A stretch of 64,000 nucleotides of DNA, from the NCBI RefSeq assembly GCF_000005505.3, contig NC_016133.3, positions 42,249,237-42,313,236 of the forward strand, read 5' to 3'. Below, piece by piece: positions 23,398 through 34,273 of this stretch. Source of the DNA: Brachypodium distachyon. Taxonomy: Eukaryota; Streptophyta; Magnoliopsida; Poales; Poaceae. How positions within the stretch are numbered: position 1 is the first letter of the stretch; each line of letters opens with the position of its first letter. A program made the position numbers and the translations under genes. Below the pieces are notes generated by a model, which had not been told where the DNA came from, did not search any database, and saw nothing but the letters and a program-made list of their open reading frames with translations.

Positions 23398-23730
23398 AAT
23401 AGATTGTTTGGCTCCCATCATTTGTGTTCGGAATACTGAACTTTATTTTGAATTTCAGAAATCGACTTTTTTGGCTGGCACATAATTAGATACAAAAATT
23501 CGATAAGAAATTTAATGGAATCGCGCCTATACCTAACTCCAATTTTTCTCTCTAAAAGGCATCATTTTCTCTAGATTTGTCTCTCTACCTTCAAATTCAT
23601 GTGACTGGCAAATATGATTTTTGAATTTAGAATTCGAATTCAATCATATTAAATCGTGTCAAAAATTTATTTCATTTTTTTGTACCAAATGAAATAAATG
23701 AAACGAGGGCTTGACATAATTTGTTTGCTT
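23398..23730. mobile_element. MITE-like repeat, copy 3 (longest) of a local family
   Basis: Begins AGATTGTTTGGCTCCCATCATTTG and contains TGTCTCTCTACCTTCAAATTC, GATTTTTGAATTTAGAATTC and a terminal ACCAAATGAAATAAATGAAACGAGGGC. These parts align with 16600-16765 and 18211-18407. At about 330 bp it is the fullest local copy. Confidence 0.55.
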
Positions 23731-26418
23731 GCATGACAGGAGAATCAAATAGAATTGCCTTGTTTACTATAGTCTGACACAAAGGACATCTTGCATCAAA
23801 TAAATAGAAGTCCACAAACTTTGGAATTTACGCCGGATGTATAAACTCTATAAAGTTGAAGCCCACTAAGTGTAGTTAATTTAGCAAGCTGCACATGCAG
23901 ACTATCCACGTCAACATTCATCCCTATTTCGGCGTCCTTTCTGTTCTGTCGTCTCCGATATGGGCATCGCCTGGGCCTTTGCAGCCCACCAGAAAAGGGA
24001 AAACAGCCCAGGCTCCACCGATGTGGCCTGTGCACGAGAAAAAATCTCGATCGATTTGGCCGCCTGTGCTCCCATTTCGCCTGCCTGCTCCCGTGCTGCC
24101 GTTTCCCCTGCGACTGTGCCGTTGTTTGCTTCGTCTTCTCCATTAATTAATCTCCATAATGGCGCAGTCCCGAACTCTTTCACATAACCAAACGATTGGC
24201 GTATCCTCTTCCTCTCCCACCACGATCTTCACCTATGCATCGGCTTCATTTTCTCACCGTTACACCATCTTCCTCCCGTTCCATACCACCACGTCGATCT
24301 ATTATTCTCCTATTGTCCATCTGCTTTCACCAATTAGCACCTAAGATCGTGGCATCTTCTGGCCGCCGACTAGAGGAGGCGACCTTAGCTATGTCTAAGG
24401 ATCCATGGAACTTGCGGAGCATGCCGTTGACGCTACTCCCTCTCTCCTTTCCCTGTTCACTCACAGTCTAACAAATAGAGATGAAACAAAGGAGGCATGC
24501 AGAGACTGATGTAAGGTGTATCAACCAAAACTGGTCACTTGAAATTACCTTTCTGTGTTGGTTTGTGCATACTTTTTCCTTGGTACAGAACTTCAAGTAT
24601 TATTGATACATACTTTTGCATGATTTCCACTTGCAGCGACTGCTATAGTTTGATATCCATGCTATAGGTCCATCTGTGAGATGCTCGGTAGAATGAGTCT
24701 ACCTATCTAGCAGTTAAGGAGATATCGAAGGATTAATATTCTTGATGTTTAAAGCAGCTTTGCTCACTGGATCCCACTACATATTATTCACTAATCAATG
24801 CCTTGGTTGTGCATAAAAAATCTGATGCACTTCTGCAGTATTCGATGATCTCGCATTTGTCTTTCAGAGTCCAACTACAAACATCAATGCAATCTGTCTG
24901 TTTGCACCAGCAAATCTGAAGAATTCATTTCCATCTGATATCACTGAATACCATATCAAGTGTCTGCTCATATAATGGTATTTTCCATTCTCTGAAATCC
25001 CTAATGCATCTGATATTGCTGTTCTCTGCATTAAAGAGATTTGTTTTCCCGGTGCAAGGTCTAACCGATTTTTAATTGCATATGTTTCCTACTATTAACA
25101 AGTTAGCTGGACGATGCGTGATTTGTTGTCGGTTCAATAACATTTGTATGCGCCATCTCTCCTGATACCATGTCGTTTGTATTCTGTAGACTTAATAATC
25201 TATAAGGCTCAAATTTACAGCGTGTTTGCACATCAATGAACTGGACAGATCAGGAGAAGCTGGGTATTATGCTTGCAAGCTATTGCCAACAACATATGTA
25301 AGCTTTCTTATTTTTCTTCAATCTCCTAGCAAATGTTTGATTTCGGAGTAAAACCAGACATTTTATCCGCTCCCTGTTCTCCTTGAAAGAAGTTCAATTG
25401 CATGAATTTCTAAATTGTGTAGTTTTTCCCCAAGAATTTCAAAGCGATGGATACAAATAACACGTTTTTCTCCATTAGCTGCTTTGTATAAACGTTTCAG
25501 GTTCACAGGTTGTCCACCTTCGGTTCATTGGTTGACGCTAAACCACTTCTGTTCAACACCTTCAGTGTATTCATATTTGAATATTCAGAACATGTAATGA
25601 TCACTTAGACTTATTTATCTTCTCTATTCAGGTTATTATAACGTAAGTACTACTAATTCTGTGAGTTTGTGTTCCCACTACCATGATATTACTAACTTTT
25701 TCTTACCAAATGTTAAGTTTTCCCATTTTTCTAGAAGCTTATCAGTTATTATATATAGTCAGTTCCATCAGATTGTACAATCAGACTATTTCAAATGTCA
25801 TTTGATTGATAATTTCATTAATTACTTTGTAGGCTCTGATCCATTTTTATTGTTCTTTAGTTTTTTTGCATCATGTTTCAGGTTTCATGGAACATGCTGA
25901 TTTGAAAATATAAGTTGAATTTGTTTTAGTCCATATAGAACAATAGTTCACACGTTTTATTCCGTAATATCACCAAAATCTAGGTAAACCCCTTTTCGCG
26001 ATGTGTAACGAAGAGCAAAACAATATATACGGAGTATATCTTTTCCTGGTTGTAAGCAGCAGAAATTTAGAGATGTTCCCTGATTCAAAGTGCATAAAGT
26101 ATTCAGTTTTCCTCTTAGCAATCAAAATTTATGATATATAATATTATCATTTTTCTAATCCTTATAGGAGAGTTATGGAGTAAAATAAAAGTTCAAAACA
26201 AGAGTTTCCGCAGCAACACGTGGAGTATCGTCTAGTTTTCTGATTACTACGGAGTACATGCGAATTAGTCCATACATTTTCTTTTGTCTTGTGTTTTTAT
26301 TCATATCGAACAAACGAGCGACATATATATAGAAAAATAAACTTTTGTGCGTGGTTCTCAAGTCTCACGGCATTGATTCATACCACAGGCGTGCCGTTGG
26401 TAACCACTGATGCATGCT

Positions 26419-26541
26419 AGTTGACCAGTCCAGTGCCTCTCTGCACCGCTCCAATTGTTCTTCCGCTTGCAACGAGTTGACCAGTCTCCAGTGCCACTCT
26501 GCCGCTGCTCCATTTGTTCTCCCGCTTCCAACTAGTTGACC
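26419..26541 (+). promoter_or_regulatory. Tandem repeat carrying W-box-like TTGACC sites upstream of the DUF3537 gene
   Basis: Two full ~57-bp units and the start of a third. AGTTGACC begins at 26419, 26475 and 26534. The units share CCAGTGCC.CTCTGC and TTGTTCT.CCGCTT.CAAC. TTGACC/T is the core of the W box bound by WRKY factors. That this repeat acts as a WRKY-responsive promoter element is inference. Confidence 0.5.
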
Positions 26542-26798
26542 GGCAATCATAACCTTAATTTCGTGGCCGTGCGTGTAGCGGTGTACATCAATCGAGGCAA
26601 CAATTTGGGACCGGCCGGTCAGCGGTCATCTCCTTTCCATATTCATGCAACCCACGAGCCGGCCTTGTCCACCTACACCTTCGTCTCCGTCACATCTTCC
26701 CGCCGCCCTTGTGAACCGTCACGGGCACCCCTCCCGGCGCCTCCCCTTTCCCCTCCGTCTTTCCGGCCGAGGGCTGCATCTCGCTGCTTGGCTTCTAG

Positions 26799-26808
26799 TA
26801 TATATATG
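26799..26808 (+). promoter_or_regulatory. TATA box of the DUF3537 gene
   Basis: TATATATATG about 47-56 bp upstream of the chosen ATG at 26855, implying a very short 5' UTR. There is an alternative ATG at 26823 in another frame. Confidence 0.5.
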
Positions 26809-26854
26809 TGCACACATCACACATGGATGGAGGACGAGGTCGTGCACTGCATCC

Positions 26855-28403
26855 ATGGAGAACTCGGAGGAGGAGTCGGAGGAGCAGAGCTCGCTGGAGG
26901 AGCCTCGGACGCCGCGGTCGTGGCCGTCGTCGTCGCAGCAGGCGCTGCTGCTGGACCCGCTGTACGCGCGGAGCAAGTCGGTGATCCACGACGAGCTGCG
27001 CAGCTTCCGCGTCTTCCTCCGCTGCTGCTTCCTCGACCACTCGTCACCCCCCGCGCGCGCCGCCTCCTACGCCGCCTTCCTCTCCCTCTCCCTCGCCGTC
27101 CCCGCCGCCGTCTCCGCCTCTCTCCGCGCCGACCCCGCGCTCTCCCCGGCGTCCGCGTCCGCCGTCACCTTCAACCGCCTCGCCACGCTCACGTCCTCGG
27201 CGCTCGCCGCCGTCTCCTTCCTCACGCTCGCCTCCTTCTTCCGCCGCGGCGCCGGCAATGGCGCAAGCGGCGGCGGGCTCCGGGGGCTTCTGTTCCTCGA
27301 CGGCGGGCTCCGCGACGACGCCGCCTCCGTGCGCCGCGGCTACGAGCGCGAGCTCGACCGCGCCTTCCGCATCCTGGCGCTCATCCTCCTCCCAGCGCTC
27401 TGCGTCGAGGCGGGCCACAAGGCAGTCTTCTTCTTCTCCACCGTCCGCCTCGAGCCCCCCCTGCCACCGCCTCGGGCCACAACGCCACTCTCCTCCTCTT
27501 CCTTCCTCCATCAAGTGCCGTGGCGAGCGGTGGCGCTGGTGTTGACGGTGGCGTCGTGGGTGTACAGGACGGGGGTGTTCCTGCTGGTGTGCGTGCTGTT
27601 CCGGCTCACCTGCGAGCTCCAGATCCTGCGCTTCGAGGGGATCTACCACATGTTCGACGTCGAGCAGGCGCCGCGCGCCGGGGCGGACGAGATCTTCGCG
27701 GAGCACCGCCGGATCCGGACGCAGCTGCTCGCCACGAGCCACCGGTACCGGGTGTTCATCCTCTGCTGCCTCGTCACCATCACCGTCAGCCAGCTCGGCG
27801 CCCTCCTCGTCGCGCTCTCCTCCAAGGACAGAAAGAGCTTCGCCAACTCCGGCGACCTCCTCGTATGTTATGCACGAGTTGCATTGCATCCATCCTCAGG
27901 ATCGAGTTTCTATAGTGCTGATGTTAAGTTCTTAACTGAGGGAACTTCGTTGCATTGGACTGCAGGTTGGGTCTTCGGTGCAGCTGAGTGGCTTCTTCAT
28001 GTGCCTGTTCGGCGCGGCGAGGATCACGCACCGGGCGCAAAGGATCGTGTCCATCGCCAGCCAGTGGCACATGGGCATGGTGCACCACGGCAAGCCGGCG
28101 CCGGAGCCGGGGGTCAGCACGTCGGCGAGCGACGACGCGGCGGCATCAGGCGCCTGCTGCGCGTACAAGAGCAGACAGGCTCTGGGTAATTCCACGGAAC
28201 CGAATCAGGCAATCTTGGTTTGTAAATTTCTTGATCTGACAGTTGTAAGCATGCGTGTGTACGCAGTGACGTACCTGTGGCACAACAGCGGCGGGATCAC
28301 GCTGTTCGGCTTCACGCTCGACAGGGGCCTGCTCCACACCATCTTCGCCTTCGAGATGACGCTCGTGCTCTGGATCCTCAGCAAAGCTGTAGTTCTCTCC
28401 TAA
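26855..28403 (+). CDS. DUF3537 seven-span membrane protein (gustatory-receptor-like superfamily)
   Basis: Three exons, 26855-27862, 27966-28185 and 28267-28403, join in frame to 454 residues. The acidic N-terminal tail (residues 1-30) is followed by the family motif DPLYARSKSVIHDELRSF (about 34-51). Seven hydrophobic segments can be seen, near residues 69-92, 108-130, 170-193, 228-250, 290-315, 337-355 and 425-450. A long hydrophilic loop between segments 4 and 5 contains GIYHMFDVEQ and HRRIRTQLLATSHRYR. This is the plant DUF3537 family (At3g20300, At4g22270/MRB1). From the literature, DUF3537 proteins are remote members of the insect gustatory/odorant receptor superfamily, with a cytosolic N-terminus. 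The ligand, if any, is unknown. The third exon restores the terminal conserved segment ending LWILSKAVVLS. Start chosen for the in-frame ATG before the acidic tail and closest to the TATA box. Confidence 0.9.
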
Positions 28404-29237
28404 GCAGTACAAATCCATTCACTCTGCGCCGCTCGTGAATATTTGCTGAGTAAACCATGTACTGTGCTGCTAAGCTAGCATTCTCAACTGTCTGATAGAA
28501 AATGTAAAAAATTCAGATAACTGGTTCCTTGCATTGGTTCAGTTGTGTGATTGATTGATACAGTATGTAGGAGTAACCATGTATTGTGTTAAGTTTAGCA
28601 TCCTCGGCTGTTGATAACAAGTGTAACGAAAAATTCAGGAGACGGCTGGAGGAGCAAGACAAGTTTCAGAAAATCTCAGTCTCTGGGACTCTGGGTTCAG
28701 TTCTGTCATACTCTGTCCCTTCTCTGATGAATTCCTGAACGGGTCGCTGGCTTGCTAATATCGGAAGGATTGACTTGGCGGCCATGGCAGGAACCATCCA
28801 AGGCCATCCATTTTCGAATGCGGCATTGACTGCTGACAGCTTAATTTGACACCGAGACGACGGACCAACACGACAAGCTCGCCGGCGCATGCGGGGAGCT
28901 AGGGGCCTTCTATTCTTAGCCAGGAAGCGAGAGCCCGCCATTTCTCTGCTTCTCTCTCGCCCTCACCCACGCGCGCGCGCGGTCCTCAATCCTCTCTCCC
29001 TCGATCTCTGCCGGCCGCGCGCGCGCGCACGCTCCTCCTCCTCCTCTCTTTCCCGCGTCCCCCCTTCCTTCCCCTCTCGAGAAAACCGCGCGGTAACCAG
29101 CCAACCAGGCGCCGACCCCGTCGCGCGCGCGCCCAAGAGAACCAACCGAGGCTTCGTGGCCGCGGAGACATCCGCCCGCCGTCGTCAAGCGCTGGCGCCG
29201 GCGGGCCGGCTCCCGCCACCACCGCGCCCTGGAGGAC
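28404..29237. other. Spacer between the DUF3537 and receptor-kinase genes
   Basis: 3' UTR of the DUF3537 gene, then about 300 bp of spacer. From about 28900 the sequence is very GC- and CT-rich, with CGCGCG runs and TCTC tracts: the likely 5' leader of the receptor-kinase gene. No other gene recognised. Confidence 0.5.
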
Positions 29238-31469
29238 ATGGCCGGAGCGCCGCCCCCCCTCCTCCTGCTGACGACCTCCTGCGTCCTCCTCGCGCTCCTC
29301 CACGCCGCCGGCGCCGCTCGCCTGCTGCTGGCCGCGCCGGGCGACGCGGACGCGCTCCTCAAGCTCAAGGCCGGCATCGACGACGGCGGCAGCGGCGTGC
29401 TGCAGAGCTGGGCCGCCGGGACCAGCCCCTGCGATGGCGACGCGTCCAACTGGGCCGGCGTCATGTGCCACAAGGGCGACGTCATGGGCCTGCAGCTCGA
29501 GAACATGGGTCTCTCCGGCAAGCTGGACCTCGGCACGCTCGCCACGCTCCGCGGCCTCCGCACGCTGAGCTTCATGGACAACCATTTCGCGGGGCCCATG
29601 CCTGACATCAGGGACCTCGACGGCCTCCGCGCCGTCTTCTTCTCCGGGAACGGCTTCTCCGGCCAGATCCCCGCCGACGCGTTTGACGGGATGGGCTCGC
29701 TCAAGAAGGTGTACCTTGGCAATAACAGCTTCTTCGGCCCCATCCCGGCCTCGCTCGCCGGCATGCCCAGGCTCCTCGAGCTGCGGCTCAACGATAATGG
29801 CTTCCAGGGGAAAATCCCTGACCTCCCACAAAAGGAACTCAAGGTCGTCGATGTCGCGAATAACGACCTGGAGGGGGAGATTCCCCCCAGCCTCAAATCC
29901 ATGAACCCCGCCATGTTCGCCGGGAACAAGAAGCTCTGCGGCGGATCGCTTGGCACGAAATGCTCTGCCCCGCCGACGTCTCCGTCGCCACCGGCGCCCG
30001 AGAAAGCCGGCACGCCTTCGACGCCCGCGACGCCAGCAACACCAACCCCGGCCGTGCCCCAACCCGACGAGAAGCCCACGCAAAACGACGCCGAGAAGCC
30101 CACCGAGAGGTCGTTGTCGGCGGGCGTCTTGGTGGCGTTGGTCGGCGTGCTGGCCATCGTGGGCTTCGCGCTCCTGGCGCTGCAGCGGCGGCGAGAGTAC
30201 AACACGGAGAACTTCGGCCCGGCCATGTCGAAGAAGCCGTCCATGAGGAAGATCAACGCGGAGCCCGCCAAGCTGGACACCGCCTCCGCGCACGCCGACG
30301 CGCCTTCTCCAGAAACCGCCGCGGCCGCCGCAGCCGCAGGCGGGAGCAGCCGCGCGGGCGGGGCGGCGCGGAAGGCTGGGGCAGAGCAAGGGCGGCTGAC
30401 ATTCGTGCGCGAGGACAGGGGCAGGTTCTTCGAGCTCCAAGACCTCCTGAAGGCGACAGCAGAGATCCTGGGCGGCAGCGGCAACCTGGGCGTGTGCTAC
30501 CGGGCGACGCTCTCCGGCGGGGAAGTCTCGATCGTGGTAAAACGGTTCAAGGAGATGAACCGCGTGGGGCGGGAGGACTTCGAGGAGCACATGCGGCGGC
30601 TGGGCCGGCTCTCGCACCGGAACCTCCTCCCCTTAGTGGCCTACTACTACCGCAAAGAAGAGAAGCTCCTGATGCACGACTACGTGCCCAAGAGGAGCCT
30701 GGCGCACCTCCTCCACGGCGAAGGCCGGGGCGTGAAGAAGGCCGTGGTGCACTGGAATGCCCGGCTCAAGATCGTCAAGGGCGTGGCCAGGGCGCTGGGT
30801 TACATGTACGACGAGCTGCCGATGCTGACGGTTCCCCATGGACACCTCAAGTCGTCAAACATTCTCCTCAACGAGGAGTTCGAGCCGCTGCTGACGGACT
30901 ACGCGCTGGTGCCCGTGATGAACCAGTCCCACGCCGCGCAGCTCATGGTGGCCTTCAAGTCCCCCGAGAGGAAGCAGTTCGGGAAGTCGTCCAAGAAGAG
31001 CGACGTCTGGTGCCTCGGCTTGCTCATCCTCGAGGTCGTCACCGGGAAGCCGCCGTCGTACGACACGAAGCCGGCAGCCACAACGGGGGACTCCTCTGGC
31101 GCTGACCAGCAGCCTCCGCAGAAGCAGAAGTCGTCGGCGGGGAGTAGTGCCAATGCTGTTGATTTGGCTGGGCTTGTGGCGTCGACGGCGGAGGAGGAGT
31201 GGCTGAGGACGGTGGTGGACGGGGACATGAAGTATGATGAGGAGGAAGAAGGGGAGGAAGTGGTGAAGCTGATCAGGATCGGCATGGCGTGCTGCGAGGG
31301 GAATGTGGAGAGCAGGTGGGAGCTCAAGAACGCCGTGGAGAGGATCGAGGAGCTCAAGGGGAAAGACCGCCGAGGGCCTGGCAACGAGGACAACTCCTTC
31401 TATTCCTCCGTCAGCGGCGATGGCGTCGCTGACCGCGACGAGGACTTCGGCAATGTCGGCATCCACTGA
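29238..31469 (+). CDS. LRR receptor-like kinase of the pollen-receptor (PRK) type, predicted pseudokinase
   Basis: A single open frame of 743 residues. Signal peptide about 1-26; an LRR N-cap with LLKLKAGIDDG...W and paired Cys (CDGDASNWAGVMC, about 70-80); about six leucine-rich repeats to ~235; a terminal CGGSLGTKC; a Pro/Thr-rich stalk (250-290); a transmembrane helix (about 294-316) followed by RRR; an Ala-rich juxtamembrane part; and a kinase-like domain from ~397. The glycine loop is GGSGNLGVCYRA. The beta-3 lysine is present (K435). The HRD motif reads HGH at 534-536 and the DFG motif reads DYA at 554-556. The HGHLKSSNILL pattern and the layout match plant pollen receptor kinases (LRR-III), many of which signal without catalysis through RopGEFs. 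An acidic insert (DEEEEGEEV) lies near 672. No intron is seen, whereas relatives usually have one or two. Start: the ATG that begins the signal peptide. Confidence 0.9.
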   Translation: MAGAPPPLLLLTTSCVLLALLHAAGAARLLLAAPGDADALLKLKAGIDDGGSGVLQSWAAGTSPCDGDASNWAGVMCHKGDVMGLQLENMGLSGKLDLGTLATLRGLRTLSFMDNHFAGPMPDIRDLDGLRAVFFSGNGFSGQIPADAFDGMGSLKKVYLGNNSFFGPIPASLAGMPRLLELRLNDNGFQGKIPDLPQKELKVVDVANNDLEGEIPPSLKSMNPAMFAGNKKLCGGSLGTKCSAPPTSPSPPAPEKAGTPSTPATPATPTPAVPQPDEKPTQNDAEKPTERSLSAGVLVALVGVLAIVGFALLALQRRREYNTENFGPAMSKKPSMRKINAEPAKLDTASAHADAPSPETAAAAAAAGGSSRAGGAARKAGAEQGRLTFVREDRGRFFELQDLLKATAEILGGSGNLGVCYRATLSGGEVSIVVKRFKEMNRVGREDFEEHMRRLGRLSHRNLLPLVAYYYRKEEKLLMHDYVPKRSLAHLLHGEGRGVKKAVVHWNARLKIVKGVARALGYMYDELPMLTVPHGHLKSSNILLNEEFEPLLTDYALVPVMNQSHAAQLMVAFKSPERKQFGKSSKKSDVWCLGLLILEVVTGKPPSYDTKPAATTGDSSGADQQPPQKQKSSAGSSANAVDLAGLVASTAEEEWLRTVVDGDMKYDEEEEGEEVVKLIRIGMACCEGNVESRWELKNAVERIEELKGKDRRGPGNEDNSFYSSVSGDGVADRDEDFGNVGIH

Positions 31470-31992
31470 TCGATCCGTCAATCCATCCATGCATGCATCA
31501 ACCGTTCATCCATCATGCTCTTTTGCATGCGCGCACGTTTGGATCGGATCGACTTCGAGATTGTTGGGATCGACTTGTTGTCTCATGCGTGTTGACGAGA
31601 TCGAAACGAATTCATGTAACATGTGTGTATGCATGTCGGGAACGAACCTAAACATGCTTGGAACTAGTACTCGATCGATCATCTGTACACTCTACCTTTG
31701 ATTTGATGTTCAGTGGTAGCACTAACTTTTTTTGGTTAAATTAATCTTCTTAATTTCAGTTCTCCAGCAGCCTTATTAACCTATAATTAACTTTTCTGGA
31801 CAACAAAATGAGGGATCCTAAAATCAAGTCGTCCAAATATTAGTGATCATGTTTGGTTAATCATTGTTTTTACTTATGTTCCTATTTTTAATAGCGAGAT
31901 ATATTAAATAACAAATAAGTTGGACATAACTCAGTTCAGAAATTGTAAATTGGGCACTGTGACTGTGAGTTGAGAATAAAAACTGGTACTAA
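31470..31992. other. 3' UTR of the receptor-kinase gene and insertion-site flank
   Basis: Probable 3' UTR of the receptor-kinase gene (CATCCATCCATGCATGCATC near the stop), then AT-rich spacer up to the TAA target duplication (31990-31992) of the Harbinger element. No gene recognised. Confidence 0.5.
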
Positions 31993-32660
31993 GGGCGTGT
32001 TCTGAAGTCTCCCGCTCCAGTAAAACTTCTCAGATCCGGCTTCCGATCGATGCTCCAGCGCCTGGGGTGGAGCAGAGAACGTTCGGCTGGCTCCTCGATT
32101 CCTACCGGGTTGGAAGCCCATACTGGGCTGGCTCGCTCCTCAATTCCTACTGGGCTGGCTCCTCAATTCCTGCTGGCTGCACTGAGCGCTCGATCCGGCG
32201 AGGTGCTGCTGCCCCCGGACGAGGAGATAACTGGCGAGGTGCAGCTCGCTGGAAGGATCATAACCAGGTTCCAGTTCACTGAAGGCAGAATCATCACATC
32301 GTGCTATATAATTGAACGCAGATTTAATTCACGGCAACGAACAGCACAGTTCAGGCAACAGGTTCAGATATACAGGTTCAGGCAACAGTTTCAGATACAC
32401 AGTTCAGGCAACGAACAGTGCTTTGGTGCTGTTTTCAGAAAGTGAAACAGGTTCAGATACACAGGTGTTTCTCAGTGGAATTGAAAGAAAATAATTCTGT
32501 AGGTGCATATAGAAGGTATTTACCAGAATTTAAAGATATATATAGAAATCAACATATATTATGACAACTCAAATGTTCCAAACGACAAAAGCATCACAAT
32601 CACAGTCACGGACAAGTTCGAAATGACAAACACACACACACATATAGCATGCCCGAAGCA

Positions 32661-34028
32661 TCACCAACCTACAGCAATGGCACTAGCAAGTTGATCCCTA
32701 ATCGCATCCATGTTATCACCGTTTGCCTCCGGAGTTGATGAATCGGAAGCACCTGGAGGAACAGCATACCTCTCATATCGTTCTGGAATTTCTGGCATAT
32801 AATCTGGATCCCTATCGCAGCGCTCAAAATGGATATCTTCTCTGTCATGGGCACGAACATAATTGTGCAATGTCATAGTCACAGCAACAATCATCTTTTG
32901 GGTATCAACGGAGTACTTCGGCATCTTGAGAAGAATCTGCCATTTGTTCTTCAATACTCCAAAGGCTCTCTCAATGCAATTGCGCTTGGACGAGTGGATC
33001 CTATTGAACTTCTCCTTAGGAGTATTCGGCGCTGCACCTCTATGGAAGTCAGGAACATGGTACCTTTCTCCTTTGTATGGTGCAAGATAGCCCAATCTGT
33101 TTGGATAGCCAGCATCCACAAGGTAGTACTTGCTTAAAAAAACCCAAAAAGAATATTTCATTTTAGCTAGAAGATAAAATTACATTGTATTAACAACAAG
33201 TAGAAATGCTAACCCTTTGGAGGATGGGGAAATGTGGCCCTGTCCTTGTCGATTGCATGATATAGCACACTTGTGTCGTGCATAGCACCGGGTTGTCCAA
33301 TTGAAGCACAAGTGAAATGCATATCGAAATCACATATTGCCATCACATTCTGAGTAACTGCTCCTGTTCTTCCTATGTACCTCACTTGCTGGTCCACTGG
33401 AATCACTGCCCTAATATGAGTCCCATCTATTGCACCAATGCAATTTTTAAGATGTGGGTAAAGCCCTTCTGTCATTTCTAATCCTAGGATGCACATTGCG
33501 AAAATTTGGATCGTTTGGCTTTATGTAATGCGCTGACATGTTGACCACACAGTGTAATACCTCATGAAATTTGCGGTGGATAGTATCTGGTGAATGTTTG
33601 AAACGGTTTTGTGTCCTCCTATTTGATTCACATCCACCCAAGGTCCACAAAAACATAGCAAGAGACTCATAGCTGGTAATAAAGGAGGAATGTGTGAGGC
33701 CATACCGTTCAACCAACAAGTCATGAAGATCAAAGAATACCCTTGCACTCATTCTCAGCATTGTATAGGTCTCTCCTGGTGTGTCAATAGTCTCTTGCAG
33801 CCATCCAAACCCACTCAAAATAGATGTCCTAGGTTTAGCCTTCAGCAACCAGCTTGCACAATATTTCCCAGCTATGCTTGCTGCATTAGATGACATGATA
33901 GACATTTGCCTTGCATGATGAAAAACAACATGTTTCTTCATTTCATAAGCATTAGCAGCTTCATTGTCACTGTCAGATGATATCTGCACATACAATCTGG
34001 TTATAGTTGGCATCATAGAAAAGTGCAC
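32661..34028 (-). pseudogene. PIF/Harbinger DDE transposase (HARBI1-like), broken reading frame
   Basis: The minus-strand pieces together give the full domain order. An N-terminal helical region (33447-34028; FFDLHDLLVERYGL, LAMFLWTLGG, TIHRKFHEVLHCV) is followed by the catalytic part. First Asp in GAIDGTHIRA and second Asp in GAMHDTSVL lie in 33209-33496; the catalytic Glu in NCIERAFGVLKNKW lies in 32661-33161. All three catalytic acids are thus encoded. The first and second pieces overlap in different frames near 33458-33470, which looks like a one-base frameshift at the NDRR/LYPHLKNC junction. A probable intron starts at 33208 (GTTAGC), but its acceptor near 33137 does not restore the frame cleanly. 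The element is therefore probably not autonomous now. Confidence 0.88.
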
Positions 34029-34273
34029 AAATAGTTAGCAACCAGATAGAGATAAATATAATTATAAATAGTTGACATCATAGATAAACCAAATAGTTAG
34101 CATCATCAGCTGTGAACAATCTTCAAGTAGACATTACAATCCATAGATAGAGATAAATATTATCCAAGTAGCCGTTACAAGCTAGATTCCAAACAATGGT
34201 TCAACAAAGTGCACAAATAGTCTCGATAGCATGCTACATAAGCAACCATTACACATAAATAAAATTGAACCAT

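Larger units (their letters stand above)
23731..26854. other. Long spacer and promoter region of the DUF3537 gene
   Basis: No gene recognised over about 3 kb. A moderately GC-rich stretch at 23900-24480 has open frames on both strands without recognisable domains. 24480-26160 is AT-rich with no clear repeat. Near the right end a ~57-bp tandem repeat (26419-26541) and a TATA box (26799-26808, about 50 bp before the ATG at 26855) look like promoter parts of the next gene. Confidence 0.45.

Noticed and set aside
23890..24480. A possible small gene on either strand
   Set aside because: Open frames on both strands are short with no conserved domain, no consistent splice structure and no recognisable homology.
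27044..27889. 281-residue minus-strand frame opposite the DUF3537 gene
   Set aside because: Glu/Gly/Arg-rich antisense translation of a GC-rich exon with no recognisable fold.
26536..27915. 459-residue plus-strand frame overlapping the DUF3537 gene
   Set aside because: Out of frame with the seven-span protein, arginine/proline-rich and without domains; an artefact of high GC.
28916..30617. Long minus-strand open frames (522 and 543 residues) opposite the receptor-kinase gene
   Set aside because: They are antisense shadows of a GC3-rich coding exon: composition is Ala/Arg/Gly-heavy, there are no domains, and the plus-strand frame has clear LRR and kinase motifs.
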